5,953 bases of DNA from Candidatus Methanoperedens sp. (GCA_023249275.1 JAHFCV010000145.1:1-5953); one strand, 5' to 3'; shown: positions 1-5,393, counted from the stretch's first letter. Program-made: numbers and translations. The notes: generated from the letters alone by a model not told the origin.

Positions 1-60
1 TTGACGGATTTTCACGGATAATCCGTGCGTATCCGTTTCATCTGTGCAATCCGTGTTCCG
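1..60. repeat. Degenerate 9-bp-period ATCCGTG repeat array with internal palindrome
   Basis: Copies of ATCCGTGNN or close variants start at 21, 31, 40 and 49, giving a period of 9-10 bp, and a partial CCGTTGG follows near 58. The first copy is the right half of a perfect palindrome (CACGGAT 13-19, A20, ATCCGTG 21-27). Two further inverted copies (ACGGAT) lie at 4 and 14. No reading frame runs through it. It looks like an intergenic repeat element rather than a gene; the window edge may cut it. Confidence 0.6.
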
Positions 61-203
61 TTGGTCATTTGCTTTTCATTGTTATCTATGAACTTCGTTC
101 ACAGCCGACTTTGCGGTGGTTAAAGTCAAATCGTTGCATGACGAACCCCGAAGGGTTACCGGACATTAGGACTAATCATGCTACAAAGCATCATGATGAT
201 AAA
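61..203. other. Non-coding intergenic stretch with three small palindromes
   Basis: No credible ORF is present; the ATG at 88 runs only about ten codons. Three short stem-loops can be drawn: TGAAC-TTC-GTTCA (89-101), AACCC-CGAA-GGGTT (144-157) and ATGCT-ACAA-AGCAT (178-191). A fragment ACTTTGCGGTG (about 109-119) matches the TTTGCGGTG motif at 4649-4659. No function is assigned. Confidence 0.4.
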
Positions 204-212
204 TTATAAATA
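204..212 (+). promoter_or_regulatory. Archaeal TATA box for the small-ORF / membrane-protein unit
   Basis: TTATAAATA matches the archaeal TATA consensus. Transcription would begin about 26 bp from its centre, near 234. The transcript would then have a leader of about 13 nt that just includes the SD motif GGAG at 237-240. The site is assigned by spacing only. Confidence 0.5.
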
Positions 213-236
213 GTAACCGTTGGATAGGATATTAAA

Positions 237-240
237 GGAG
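237..240 (+). promoter_or_regulatory. Shine-Dalgarno motif of the 27-codon ORF
   Basis: AAAGGAG ends six bases before the ATG at 247, an ideal position for a ribosome binding site. It is the main reason for treating the very short ORF that follows as translated. Confidence 0.6.
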
Positions 241-246
241 AATAAC

Positions 247-330
247 ATGGGCATAGTCAAACTGGCAAAAACCTTGCGTGTTGTTTATTTTGCAACCATA
301 GCAGCGGCAGTTCTTATATACATCCTATAG
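247..330 (+). CDS. Small single-span membrane peptide (27 aa), hypothetical
   Basis: A 27-residue ORF (ATG 247, TAG 328-330) begins MGIVKLAKTLRVVYF and continues as an uninterrupted hydrophobic stretch (ATIAAAVLIYIL) to its end. This gives a short basic N-terminus (K5, K8, R11) followed by one probable membrane helix of about 16-18 residues, so the peptide would sit in the membrane with its N-terminus inside. It has a well-placed SD (GGAG at 237-240) and a TATA box at 204-212. It ends 22 nt before the next gene, whose start has no SD of its own, so translation of the two may be coupled. I do not recognise a family. It could instead be a leader peptide, or the remnant of a longer gene. Confidence rests on the SD and the membrane-like composition; no conservation data are available. 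Confidence 0.5.
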   Translation: MGIVKLAKTLRVVYFATIAAAVLIYIL

Positions 331-352
331 CTGCCGAATCACTCTCTCTTTT

Positions 353-964
353 ATGATGGAACTGTTAGTCTTTCTGGTACTGCTTTTCGGCTTATTTGGC
401 GTGATATCAGCGCAGTACATAATGCAGTACAGAGAGGCTTATGCCCTGTGGGTTAAAGAGATTGTTTACGCAAACCCGGAATCCAATAAGAGGGAACTGT
501 GCAGCAAGCTTGAATCCTATTCAAGAGAAACCTGCGAGCTTGCAGATTTCATATTCGTGATATTCCTGATGATATGCATAACGATTCTCATAATATTATA
601 CATTATGAAGAAAAATATACCGCTTACTACAGAATCGACCAGCCTTAATGTAGTCTATGCATCGGGTGCGCTTACGCTGATGCTCTTCGCTGCGCTGCCT
701 GTAATTCTGAGCCACTTGAAAATAGATATAATAGCCTCTTCCAGAACAAGCTCGATTGATGAAAAGATATTTGAGGTATGGTATGCGAACAAGTGCCACC
801 GCTGCAAACACGAGGACTTTCGTACCAAGCTGGAGCCCCGACAGCTTTATGAAACGCTCGCGGAAAAGATAGAGAACGGGAGCATAGAAGATGGCTCTGC
901 TGAGGACATTTCCCTTGTAAGACCGCTATTCCGGAATCAAGATGCCTTTAACCCACGTCCTTAG
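353..964 (+). CDS. Hypothetical membrane protein with three predicted helices and a CxxC motif
   Basis: A 203-residue protein of no family I recognise. Hydrophobic segments lie at about residues 3-22, 62-86 and 98-120. The loop between the first and second (23-61) is charged and contains C50 and C61. The C-terminal third (about 121-203) is soluble and acidic, with a CHRC pair (C148, C151) in the context WYANKCHRCKHEDF that could bind a metal or undergo redox chemistry. No further Cys pair is present to complete a classical zinc ribbon. The start is ATG 353 (ATG 356 is equally possible). The frame upstream has no other start back to the stop at 299-301, and there is no SD, so coupling to the small ORF ending at 330 is plausible. 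Its stop codon overlaps the hisA stop by 3-4 bases in convergent orientation, so the two transcripts must overlap at their 3' ends. Confidence 0.7.
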   Translation: MMELLVFLVLLFGLFGVISAQYIMQYREAYALWVKEIVYANPESNKRELCSKLESYSRETCELADFIFVIFLMICITILIILYIMKKNIPLTTESTSLNVVYASGALTLMLFAALPVILSHLKIDIIASSRTSSIDEKIFEVWYANKCHRCKHEDFRTKLEPRQLYETLAEKIENGSIEDGSAEDISLVRPLFRNQDAFNPRP

Positions 965-1680
965 TCCTCAAATGCCAGCGCCTCTCGCAGCGTGAAATTT
1001 CCAACATACAGCGCCGCGCCGACCACAACTCCTTTTGCTCCTGTTTTTTTGATTATTCCGATGTCTGAAAGTGTGGTGATACCGCCTGATGCTATTACAG
1101 GAATATTAAGCGCCGCTGCAAGCTCTTTCGTCGGCTCAGGATTCACGCCTTTCAGCAGTCCTTCCGTGTTGATATCGGTAAAAAGAATGCTTCCCGCGCC
1201 GAGTTCCTCAAACTTCCTGCCTAGTTCCACAGCAGTAAAAATAGACTGCTTTGCCCAGCCGTGCGTTGTTACTTTGCCGTTCTTGGAATCAAGCGCCACT
1301 ATTATGCGCTCGCTTCCGAACTCGCTGGCAAGCTCTGTTACGAGTGCGGGATTGTTTATCGCAGCAGTCCCCAGAATCACCCTGTCAACGCCAAGAGCAA
1401 GAAGCCTTGCGGCATCATCTTTTGACCTGATGCCGCCGCCTACCTGCATTTCGACTTTGAATTTTTTTACTATTGCCTCGATTATGGAACCGTTCAAACG
1501 TTCTCCCTCGATTGCGCCGTCAAGGTCGATGAGGTGCAGTACGCTTGCGCCTTCATTAACCCACTGCGCGGCAACAGCAAGCGGGTCGTCAAGGGAAACG
1601 CGCTCGGTGCCGGGGATGCCCTGGACTAAGGAGACGCATTTTTTGTTTTTGAGGTCGATGGCTGGTATTACGCGGAACAT
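961..1680 (-). CDS. hisA: HisA, phosphoribosylformimino-AICAR-phosphate (ProFAR) isomerase
   Basis: HisA catalyses the Amadori rearrangement of ProFAR to PRFAR, the fourth step of histidine biosynthesis, in the cytoplasm. The 239-residue protein is full length for this (beta/alpha)8-barrel family. Visible landmarks are the AID motif with the first catalytic Asp (D9), LIDLDGA (50-56), the first phosphate-binding GGG (81-83, in QVGGGIRS), VALD with D131, the HGW motif (140-142), FTDI with the second catalytic Asp (D169), and the second phosphate site ASGG (197-200). The start is set at MFRVIPAIDL, because the barrel begins there. The same frame is open a further 21 codons, but that extension is unlike HisA and would lie upstream of the predicted transcription start. 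No other his gene is adjacent, so hisA is a stand-alone unit, divergent from the S13 operon. No SD is seen; it is probably leaderless. Confidence 0.95.
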   Translation of the reverse strand: MFRVIPAIDLKNKKCVSLVQGIPGTERVSLDDPLAVAAQWVNEGASVLHLIDLDGAIEGERLNGSIIEAIVKKFKVEMQVGGGIRSKDDAARLLALGVDRVILGTAAINNPALVTELASEFGSERIIVALDSKNGKVTTHGWAKQSIFTAVELGRKFEELGAGSILFTDINTEGLLKGVNPEPTKELAAALNIPVIASGGITTLSDIGIIKKTGAKGVVVGAALYVGNFTLREALAFED

Positions 1681-1704
1681 TCGTGCACAAACACACATAC
1701 ATAA

Positions 1705-1712
1705 AATATAAA
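1705..1712 (-). promoter_or_regulatory. TATA box of hisA, possibly shared with the divergent S13 operon
   Basis: On the minus strand the bases read TTTATATT, close to the archaeal TATA consensus. Its centre lies about 26-28 bp before the hisA ATG (1680), so transcription would begin at or just before the start codon, giving a leaderless mRNA. The same AT-rich block reads AATATAAA on the plus strand and might also serve the S13 operon. A second candidate for that operon is CTATAAG at about 1725-1731. Confidence 0.55.
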
Positions 1713-1729
1713 TGCTATGCCTCACTATA

Positions 1730-1769
1730 AGCCCTGCCCGCATGTGAGGGCTGCGCCGGATAATTCCGG
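1730..1769 (+). promoter_or_regulatory. Two small hairpins in the S13 operon leader
   Basis: AGCCCT (1730-1735) pairs with AGGGCT (1747-1752), and CCGGA (1756-1760) pairs with TCCGG (1765-1769) around a TAAT loop. Both lie between the candidate TATA boxes and the S13 SD. The first may straddle the transcription start; the second should be in the RNA from either promoter. A role in autoregulation of the operon by a ribosomal protein is possible but is inference. Confidence 0.35.
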
Positions 1770-1782
1770 GGCTAAAGCCACA

Positions 1783-1787
1783 GGAGG
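1783..1787 (+). promoter_or_regulatory. Shine-Dalgarno motif of rpsM
   Basis: GGAGG lies six bases before the ATG at 1794. It fixes this start and shows that the long Lys/Glu-rich N-terminus is meant to be translated. The first Met inside the conserved S13 core is far downstream and has no SD. Confidence 0.75.
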
Positions 1788-1793
1788 AATAAG

Positions 1794-2549
1794 ATGGCTA
1801 AAAAAGAAGAAGCAAAAGAAATAAAAGAAACCAGGAAGGAAGCCCCAAAGAAAGAGGCTCCCAAGAAAGAAGCGCCTAAAGAGGCTGCCAAAGAAGAAAA
1901 GAAAGAGAAAAAGGAAGAGAAGAAACAAGAGGGGAAACACGAGGGGAAGCATGAGTGGAAAGGGGAAGGAAAAGAGCACCCCAAGAAAGAGCGAAAAGGC
2001 GCTCCGAAAGAAGCAAAAAAAGAAGCTCCCAAAAAAGAAGGCGAACCTGAGATAAAGCACATCGTGCGCATCGCAGGCACCGACATTGCAGGGAAAAGAA
2101 GCGTAACCTATGGTCTCACCGGGATAAAAGGAGTCAGCAGGCGCATAGCAAAAATCATTTCAGCCAATTCAGGACTTGATCCCAAAGCCACACTGGGATA
2201 TCTTTCCGATGCTGATATACAAAAATTACAATCTTCAGTCGATAACATAACTATGATTGTTCCTTCATGGATGGTAAATAAACAAAATGACATAATGTCA
2301 GGAGAAGACAGGCATCTTATCGGAACTGATGTCTTATTAGGTTTAAATGAAGATTTGAACCTGATGAAAAAGATGCGTTCATACAAAGGGGTCAGGCATG
2401 ACCGTGGACTGAGAGTACGAGGTCAGCGCACCAGGTCAACCGGCAGGAAAGGCAGGACTGTTGGTGTCACAAGGGCAGCAATCCAGGCAAAAGCAGCGGC
2501 TGCTAAAGAAGAAGGAAAGAAAGAAGAGAAAAAGGAGGGGGCTAAATAA
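1794..2549 (+). CDS. rpsM: 30S ribosomal protein S13 (uS13) with a long charged N-terminal extension
   Basis: uS13 sits in the head of the 30S subunit and contacts the 50S subunit and P-site tRNA. The 251-residue product is far longer than the roughly 150 residues usual for archaeal S13. The conserved core begins near residue 87 (KHIVRIAGTDIAG) and includes the helix-two-turns-helix region GIKGVSRRIAK (110-120) and the basic tail RHDRGLRVRGQRTRSTGRKG (201-220). Residues 1 to about 85 are a low-complexity extension of Lys, Glu, Ala and Pro with repeated KKEAP units and a His/Gly-containing stretch (about 47-63). The last 20 residues form a similar KEEGKKEEKKEG tail. This is the first gene of the operon. 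Its stop TAA overlaps the rpsD start as TAATG, and the GGAGG for rpsD lies inside the end of this gene. Confidence 0.95.
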   Translation: MAKKEEAKEIKETRKEAPKKEAPKKEAPKEAAKEEKKEKKEEKKQEGKHEGKHEWKGEGKEHPKKERKGAPKEAKKEAPKKEGEPEIKHIVRIAGTDIAGKRSVTYGLTGIKGVSRRIAKIISANSGLDPKATLGYLSDADIQKLQSSVDNITMIVPSWMVNKQNDIMSGEDRHLIGTDVLLGLNEDLNLMKKMRSYKGVRHDRGLRVRGQRTRSTGRKGRTVGVTRAAIQAKAAAAKEEGKKEEKKEGAK

Positions 2550-3205
2550 TGGGCTACCCGGGAAAGAATAGAAAATCATACGAGACGCCAAAGCATCCCT
2601 GGCAGGCAGCCAGGATTGAACCTGAAGTCGAGCTTGTAAAAAGATACGGTCTGCGGAATAAAAGAGAAGTCTGGAAAGCTCACAGCGCCCTTAAAAAATA
2701 CAGGGAACTTGCAAGAAAACTACTTGCAGAGAGTACAAAAGGACAACTTAAAGGACATGTGAAAACAGATGCAGACAATATCCTTAATCGCCTGAAACGA
2801 TACGGTATTCTGAAAACCGATGCAGTACTTGATGACATCCTGTCCCTTGATGTAAATACTTTCCTTGAGAGAAGGCTTCAGACCCAGGTACACAAACAGG
2901 GGCTTGCCAACACCTTAAAACAGGCAAGGCAGTTCATTGTGCATGGTCATGTTGCAGTGGCAGGTAAAAAAGTCACTATACCAGGTTACATTGTTCAAAC
3001 GAACGAAGAACTATCCCTGGGTTATTATGGCGGGTCAGCCTTATCGAATGAGTCGCACGTTTCACGCCCTGCACAGGTTGTTAAAAGCATTGCGCAGGAA
3101 ACAGTAGCTGGCACGGTTGAAATGAAAAACGAACCTAAATTTGATGAATCCGTCAATAAAGGACAGATATCTTTGGATTCATCAAAAATGGAGGAGGCTT
3201 TATAA
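2549..3205 (+). CDS. rpsD: 30S ribosomal protein S4 (uS4)
   Basis: uS4 is a primary 16S rRNA-binding protein that nucleates assembly of the 30S body and lines the mRNA entry channel. The 218-residue product begins MGYPGKNRKSYETPKHPW, a typical archaeal/eukaryotic S4/S9e opening, followed by KRYGLRNKREVWK (31-43). The S4 RNA-binding fold spans about residues 107-155 (ERRLQTQVHKQGLANT, then ARQFIVHGHVAVAGKKVTIPG). The last 40 or so residues are an acidic, weakly conserved tail, so the protein is somewhat longer than the minimal archaeal S4. The start overlaps the S13 stop as TAATG and is preceded by GGAGG about 11 bases upstream, a layout expected for coupled translation. The gene ends in another TAATG overlap with rpsK. 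Confidence 0.96.
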   Translation: MGYPGKNRKSYETPKHPWQAARIEPEVELVKRYGLRNKREVWKAHSALKKYRELARKLLAESTKGQLKGHVKTDADNILNRLKRYGILKTDAVLDDILSLDVNTFLERRLQTQVHKQGLANTLKQARQFIVHGHVAVAGKKVTIPGYIVQTNEELSLGYYGGSALSNESHVSRPAQVVKSIAQETVAGTVEMKNEPKFDESVNKGQISLDSSKMEEAL

Positions 3206-3585
3206 TGGCAACTGAGAAATGGGGCGTAGCCCACATATATTCCTCGTTCAACAATACCCTGATAACTATTACTGATTTAACAGGCGCCGAGACAATAGCT
3301 AAAAGCAGCGGCGGCATGGTTACAAAAGCTGACAGGGAAGAAAGTTCCCCTTACACTGCCATGCAGATGGCTAACCAGCTCGCAGATAAGTTAAGAGACA
3401 AAGGCGTAACCGGCATCCATATCAAAGTAAGAGCACCCGGCGGTAATATGCAGAGAAGTCCCGGAGGAGGGGCACAGGCAGCTATTCGTGCTTTTGCCCG
3501 TGCAGGTATAAAGATTGGACGCATCGAAGATGTTACACCAATACCTCACGATGGCACGAAACCTAAGAAAGGCAGGCGCGTGTAA
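3205..3585 (+). CDS. rpsK: 30S ribosomal protein S11 (uS11)
   Basis: uS11 binds the 16S rRNA platform near the mRNA exit and E site. The 126-residue product is the usual archaeal length. Clear signatures are WGVAHIYSSFNNTLITITD (6-24), the GGMV motif (36-39), HIKVRAPGG (72-80), the PGGGAQAAIRA helix (86-96), IEDVTPIPHDG (107-117) and the basic end KPKKGRRV. The start ATG overlaps the rpsD stop (TAATG), and GGAGG lies about 10 bases upstream, within the end of rpsD. One base separates its stop from the rpo3 start. Nothing unusual is seen in the protein. Confidence 0.97.
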   Translation: MATEKWGVAHIYSSFNNTLITITDLTGAETIAKSSGGMVTKADREESSPYTAMQMANQLADKLRDKGVTGIHIKVRAPGGNMQRSPGGGAQAAIRAFARAGIKIGRIEDVTPIPHDGTKPKKGRRV

Positions 3586-3586
3586 A

Positions 3587-4372
3587 ATGGATATAGACAT
3601 AATTGAATTGTCAGAGCGGAAAGCCAGGTTTGTGTTATCTGGCATTTCAGCTTCATTCGCAAACGCATTAAGACGAAGCGTTCTCGCTGAAGTTCCGGTG
3701 CTTGCTATTGATGAGGTAAATATCTATGAAAACACTTCTGTGTTGTTTGATGAACAGCTTTCGTTGAGATTGGGAATGATTCCGTTGAAAGCCGATCTTA
3801 AATCGTATAATCTTCCCGGGGAATGCACATGCAGCGGCGCAGGATGTTCCTCATGCCAGGTTTCATTAACACTTAGCGCGGAAGGTCCCAAAGTTGTATA
3901 TTCCGGTGACATGGTATCTACTGACCCGCAGGTAGCGCCAGCGGATCCAACAATACCCATTGTTGAACTTAAGGAGAAGCATAAGGTTGTGGTTGAAGCG
4001 ATTGCTAAGCTCGGAACCGGCAGGAACCACAGCAAATGGCAGGCTGGTGTTGCAAGCGGTTATAAAAACATGCCTATTGTGACAATCGGGGATTGCGACG
4101 GTTGCGGCAAATGCGTAGAAGTTTGTCCCCGTGACATTCTGGTTGTGAATGGGAACAAGGCAAAGGCAAAAGACTTGATTGAATGTTCGATGTGCAGGTT
4201 ATGCGAAAAGTCGTGTGACATGGCTTCGATCAAAGTAACTTCTGACCCGGAATCCTTTGTAATGATGTTTGAAACGACTGGAGCCCTCACGGCGACTGAA
4301 CTTGCTATTGAGGCTGCCGGCAGTATCAAGAAAAGAGCTGAACAGTTAGGTGAGATACTTAATACACTTTGA
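3587..4372 (+). CDS. rpoD: DNA-directed RNA polymerase subunit D (Rpo3) with two 4Fe-4S cluster motifs
   Basis: Subunit D (Rpo3) forms a heterodimer with subunit L that scaffolds archaeal RNA polymerase assembly, like eukaryotic RPB3 and the bacterial alpha N-terminal domain. The chosen start, MDIDIIELSERKARF, gives 261 residues. An ATG 24 codons upstream is rejected because it lies inside rpsK and adds an unrelated segment. Motifs in order: ANALRRSVLAEVPVLAIDEV (25-44), a CxCx4CxxC set (C80, C82, C87, C90) like the RPB3 zinc loop, then the ferredoxin-like insert with CxxCxxCxxxCP (C170, C173, C176, C180) and a second CxxCxxCxxxC (C200, C203, C206, C210). All eight Fe-S cysteines are intact, so two clusters are expected, as reported for Methanosarcina D. 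The helical C-terminus returns to the dimerisation domain. No strong SD is visible one base after rpsK, so translation is probably coupled. The bacterial sigma factor called rpoD is unrelated. Confidence 0.96.
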   Translation: MDIDIIELSERKARFVLSGISASFANALRRSVLAEVPVLAIDEVNIYENTSVLFDEQLSLRLGMIPLKADLKSYNLPGECTCSGAGCSSCQVSLTLSAEGPKVVYSGDMVSTDPQVAPADPTIPIVELKEKHKVVVEAIAKLGTGRNHSKWQAGVASGYKNMPIVTIGDCDGCGKCVEVCPRDILVVNGNKAKAKDLIECSMCRLCEKSCDMASIKVTSDPESFVMMFETTGALTATELAIEAAGSIKKRAEQLGEILNTL

Positions 4373-4401
4373 AGATGTGTTCTCTTTTATCAGGGCATTA
4401 C

Positions 4402-4410
4402 ATATATAAT
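4402..4410 (+). promoter_or_regulatory. Candidate TATA box upstream of the hairpin cluster and tRNA-Leu
   Basis: ATATATAAT lies 30 nt after the rpo3 stop. The predicted transcription start is near 4430-4435, just before the first of three hairpins and about 85 nt before the tRNA. Used this way it would give a hairpin-rich precursor co-transcribed with the tRNA. A further TATAA at 4435-4439 is the wrong distance from the tRNA for a direct start. Confidence 0.45.
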
Positions 4411-4435
4411 ATGGCTCTGCTATAAGAGACATTCT

Positions 4436-4508
4436 ATAAACCTTTGAGAAAGGTTTATCAAACGACGGGTATGGCACGCCATACCCGGACACGCCCTTCC
4501 GAGGCGTG
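4436..4508 (+). other. Three consecutive hairpins between rpo3 and tRNA-Leu (possible ncRNA or tRNA leader)
   Basis: Three stems follow one another in 73 nt: a perfect 10-bp stem ATAAACCTTT / AAAGGTTTAT with a GAG loop (4436-4458); a perfect 9-bp stem CGGGTATGG / CCATACCCG with a CACG loop (4466-4487); and a 6-bp stem CACGCC / GGCGTG with a 7-nt loop (4490-4508). No T-run follows any of them, so they do not look like simple terminators. They may belong to a small RNA or a structured 5' leader of the tRNA transcript, or they may be palindromic repeats. The folding is seen in the sequence; transcription is inferred. Confidence 0.5.
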
Positions 4509-4517
4509 ACTCGGATT

Positions 4518-4602
4518 GCGGAGGTTGCCCAGACAGGTCAAAGGCGCCAGCTTGAGGGGCTGGTTTCGAAGGAATTCGTGGGTTCAAATCCCATCCTCCG
4601 CA
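4518..4602 (+). tRNA. tRNA-Leu, anticodon GAG
   Basis: A complete class II tRNA of 85 nt. The acceptor stem is GCGGAGG (4518-4524) with CCTCCGC (4595-4601), and the discriminator is A (4602), as in leucine tRNAs. The D arm is GCC/GGC with AGG in its loop. The anticodon stem CCAGC/GCTGG (4547-4551, 4559-4563) closes the loop TTGAGGG with GAG at 4554-4556. A long variable region (4564-4577) follows. The T arm GTGGG-TTCAAAT-CCCAT spans 4578-4594. CCA is not encoded. No intron is present. The placement just after rpo3 matches the euryarchaeal arrangement in which a tRNA-Leu precedes the L18e-L13-S9 genes, but those genes do not follow here. Confidence 0.95.
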
Positions 4603-4631
4603 TTAAATTTTAATAGCTCGTTTTATCAACA

Positions 4632-4657
4632 CTTTGCGTTCTTCGCGGCTTTGCGGT
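4632..4657. repeat. Periodic CTTTGCG repeat
   Basis: CTTTGCGTT (4632-4640), CTTCGCGG (4641-4648) and CTTTGCGGT (4649-4657) are three near-copies with a period of 8-9 bp. A related fragment, ACTTTGCGGTGGTTA, sits near the left end of the window (from about 109). It lies 30 bp beyond the tRNA in sequence with no ORF. Such motifs occur as dispersed intergenic repeats in many genomes; no function is assigned. Confidence 0.5.
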
Positions 4658-4719
4658 GTTAGTGTTCTCACCGCATAGTTCGCCAGGATTATAGTTATCC
4701 GCATAACATCTAAAAATAA

Positions 4720-4834
4720 ATCACGAATCACACGAATATACAAATTTCACGAATATAAGATTCATCAGCTTGAAAGTTCATCATGAAATATCTGGATAAT
4801 TTCGTGTCATTCGTGCATTCGTGAAATTCGTGAT
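4720..4834. repeat. 115-bp imperfect inverted-repeat element built of TTCGTG units
   Basis: The right arm (4801-4834) has four TTCGTGNN(N) units with an 8-9 bp period (starts 4801, 4810, 4818, 4827). The left arm (4720 to about 4755) carries the complementary CACGAAT units. The outermost ATCACGAAT (4720-4728) and ATTCGTGAT (4826-4834) are exact inverted copies. The arms flank about 45 bp of AT-rich sequence with repeated TTCATCA. No ORF is present. It resembles a MITE-like or palindromic intergenic element; target-site duplications are not evident. Confidence 0.55.
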
Positions 4835-4877
4835 GAAATATTATCATATGTTTCGCGGGAGACTATAATTTTGGGAT

Positions 4878-5393
4878 TTATTTTATGTTCTCATTCTGGT
4901 AAACGCCTGAATAACCCTTTCTTACTTCTTCGTCCAACCTGAAGAACAAAAGCTGCAAAACGCGCGCATTTTTTTTGATTTTAAACCCATTATCATTATA
5001 AACAACAAGCAGGCTCTCGCTCCTCCCGCTGTAACCCGCATCCCAGACCGCTGTCTCCACAGTCGCGCCGCACCGAAGCAGGCTTGAGCGCGGTTTTGCA
5101 ATGGCGGCGATGTTTTTTGGGATGTTCACTATCTCGTTGAATACGATTTTATAGCTGCCTTTCGGCAGATGAATCCATCCTTCATCGTCAAAATCCATGG
5201 CTTTTGTTTGAGGAAGTTTTCTTTCGGAATTGTCAAAAGCGATAGAGCCTGAGCCTTCATGAATTTCCACGCGCTGCAATGTCAATTCGACTCCGTTGGG
5301 CTGTACCTGGACATTTGGGTCTATCATTTTTTCAACGAGCGGAGGTTTTTGACTGATGAGGGAAATCAATTCGTCATGGGATAGTAAAGACAT
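4878..5393 (-). CDS. dut: Deoxyuridine triphosphatase (dUTPase), archaeal DCD-like family
   Basis: Hydrolyses dUTP to dUMP and pyrophosphate, keeping uracil out of DNA and supplying dUMP for dTMP synthesis; cytoplasmic, usually trimeric. The 171-residue product aligns throughout with the archaeal dUTPase/dCTP deaminase fold. Landmarks are QPNGVELTL (31-39), IHLPKGSYKIVFNEIVNIP (74-92), KPRSSLLRCG (100-109; the phosphate-binding RSS motif), ETAVWDAGYSGRSESLLVVYN (113-133, containing the WDAGYSG substrate loop) and the C-terminal lid GYSGVYQNENIK (160-171). Where dCTP deaminases have the catalytic Glu of the TLE motif, this protein appears to have Val (LLVV), which favours dUTPase activity alone. 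The start ATG (5391-5393) lies about 26 bp from a TATA box, and no SD is present, so the mRNA is probably leaderless. It is a single-gene unit, divergent from the recombinase gene. Confidence 0.9.
   Translation of the reverse strand: MSLLSHDELISLISQKPPLVEKMIDPNVQVQPNGVELTLQRVEIHEGSGSIAFDNSERKLPQTKAMDFDDEGWIHLPKGSYKIVFNEIVNIPKNIAAIAKPRSSLLRCGATVETAVWDAGYSGRSESLLVVYNDNGFKIKKNARVLQLLFFRLDEEVRKGYSGVYQNENIK

Noticed and set aside
596..811. 71-codon minus-strand frame inside the membrane-protein gene
   Set aside because: No SD, no recognisable domain, and fully covered by the longer gene on the other strand.
992..1711. Long plus-strand open frame (239 codons) across hisA
   Set aside because: It is antisense to hisA, whose motifs are unmistakable; the product is a Ser/Pro/Thr-rich sequence with no domain, as expected from a shadow frame.
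1725..2086. Minus-strand open frames rich in Phe, Leu and Ser opposite rpsM
   Set aside because: They are the complement of the Lys/Glu-rich codons of S13; the apparent membrane character is only an effect of reading AAG/GAA codons in reverse.
3515..3586. Upstream ATG extending rpo3 by 24 residues
   Set aside because: It lies inside rpsK, lacks an SD, and adds sequence not found in subunit D; the start one base after the rpsK stop is natural.
4436..4458. Simple terminator for the ribosomal operon
   Set aside because: The perfect hairpin is followed by TCAAACG, not a T-run, and archaeal termination depends on T-runs; a terminator role cannot be supported.
4580..4602. tRNA 3' end as an att site for an integrated element
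   Set aside because: No second copy of the tRNA 3' end is found in the remaining 1.35 kb of the window, so integration there cannot be shown; kept only as a possibility in the synteny finding.
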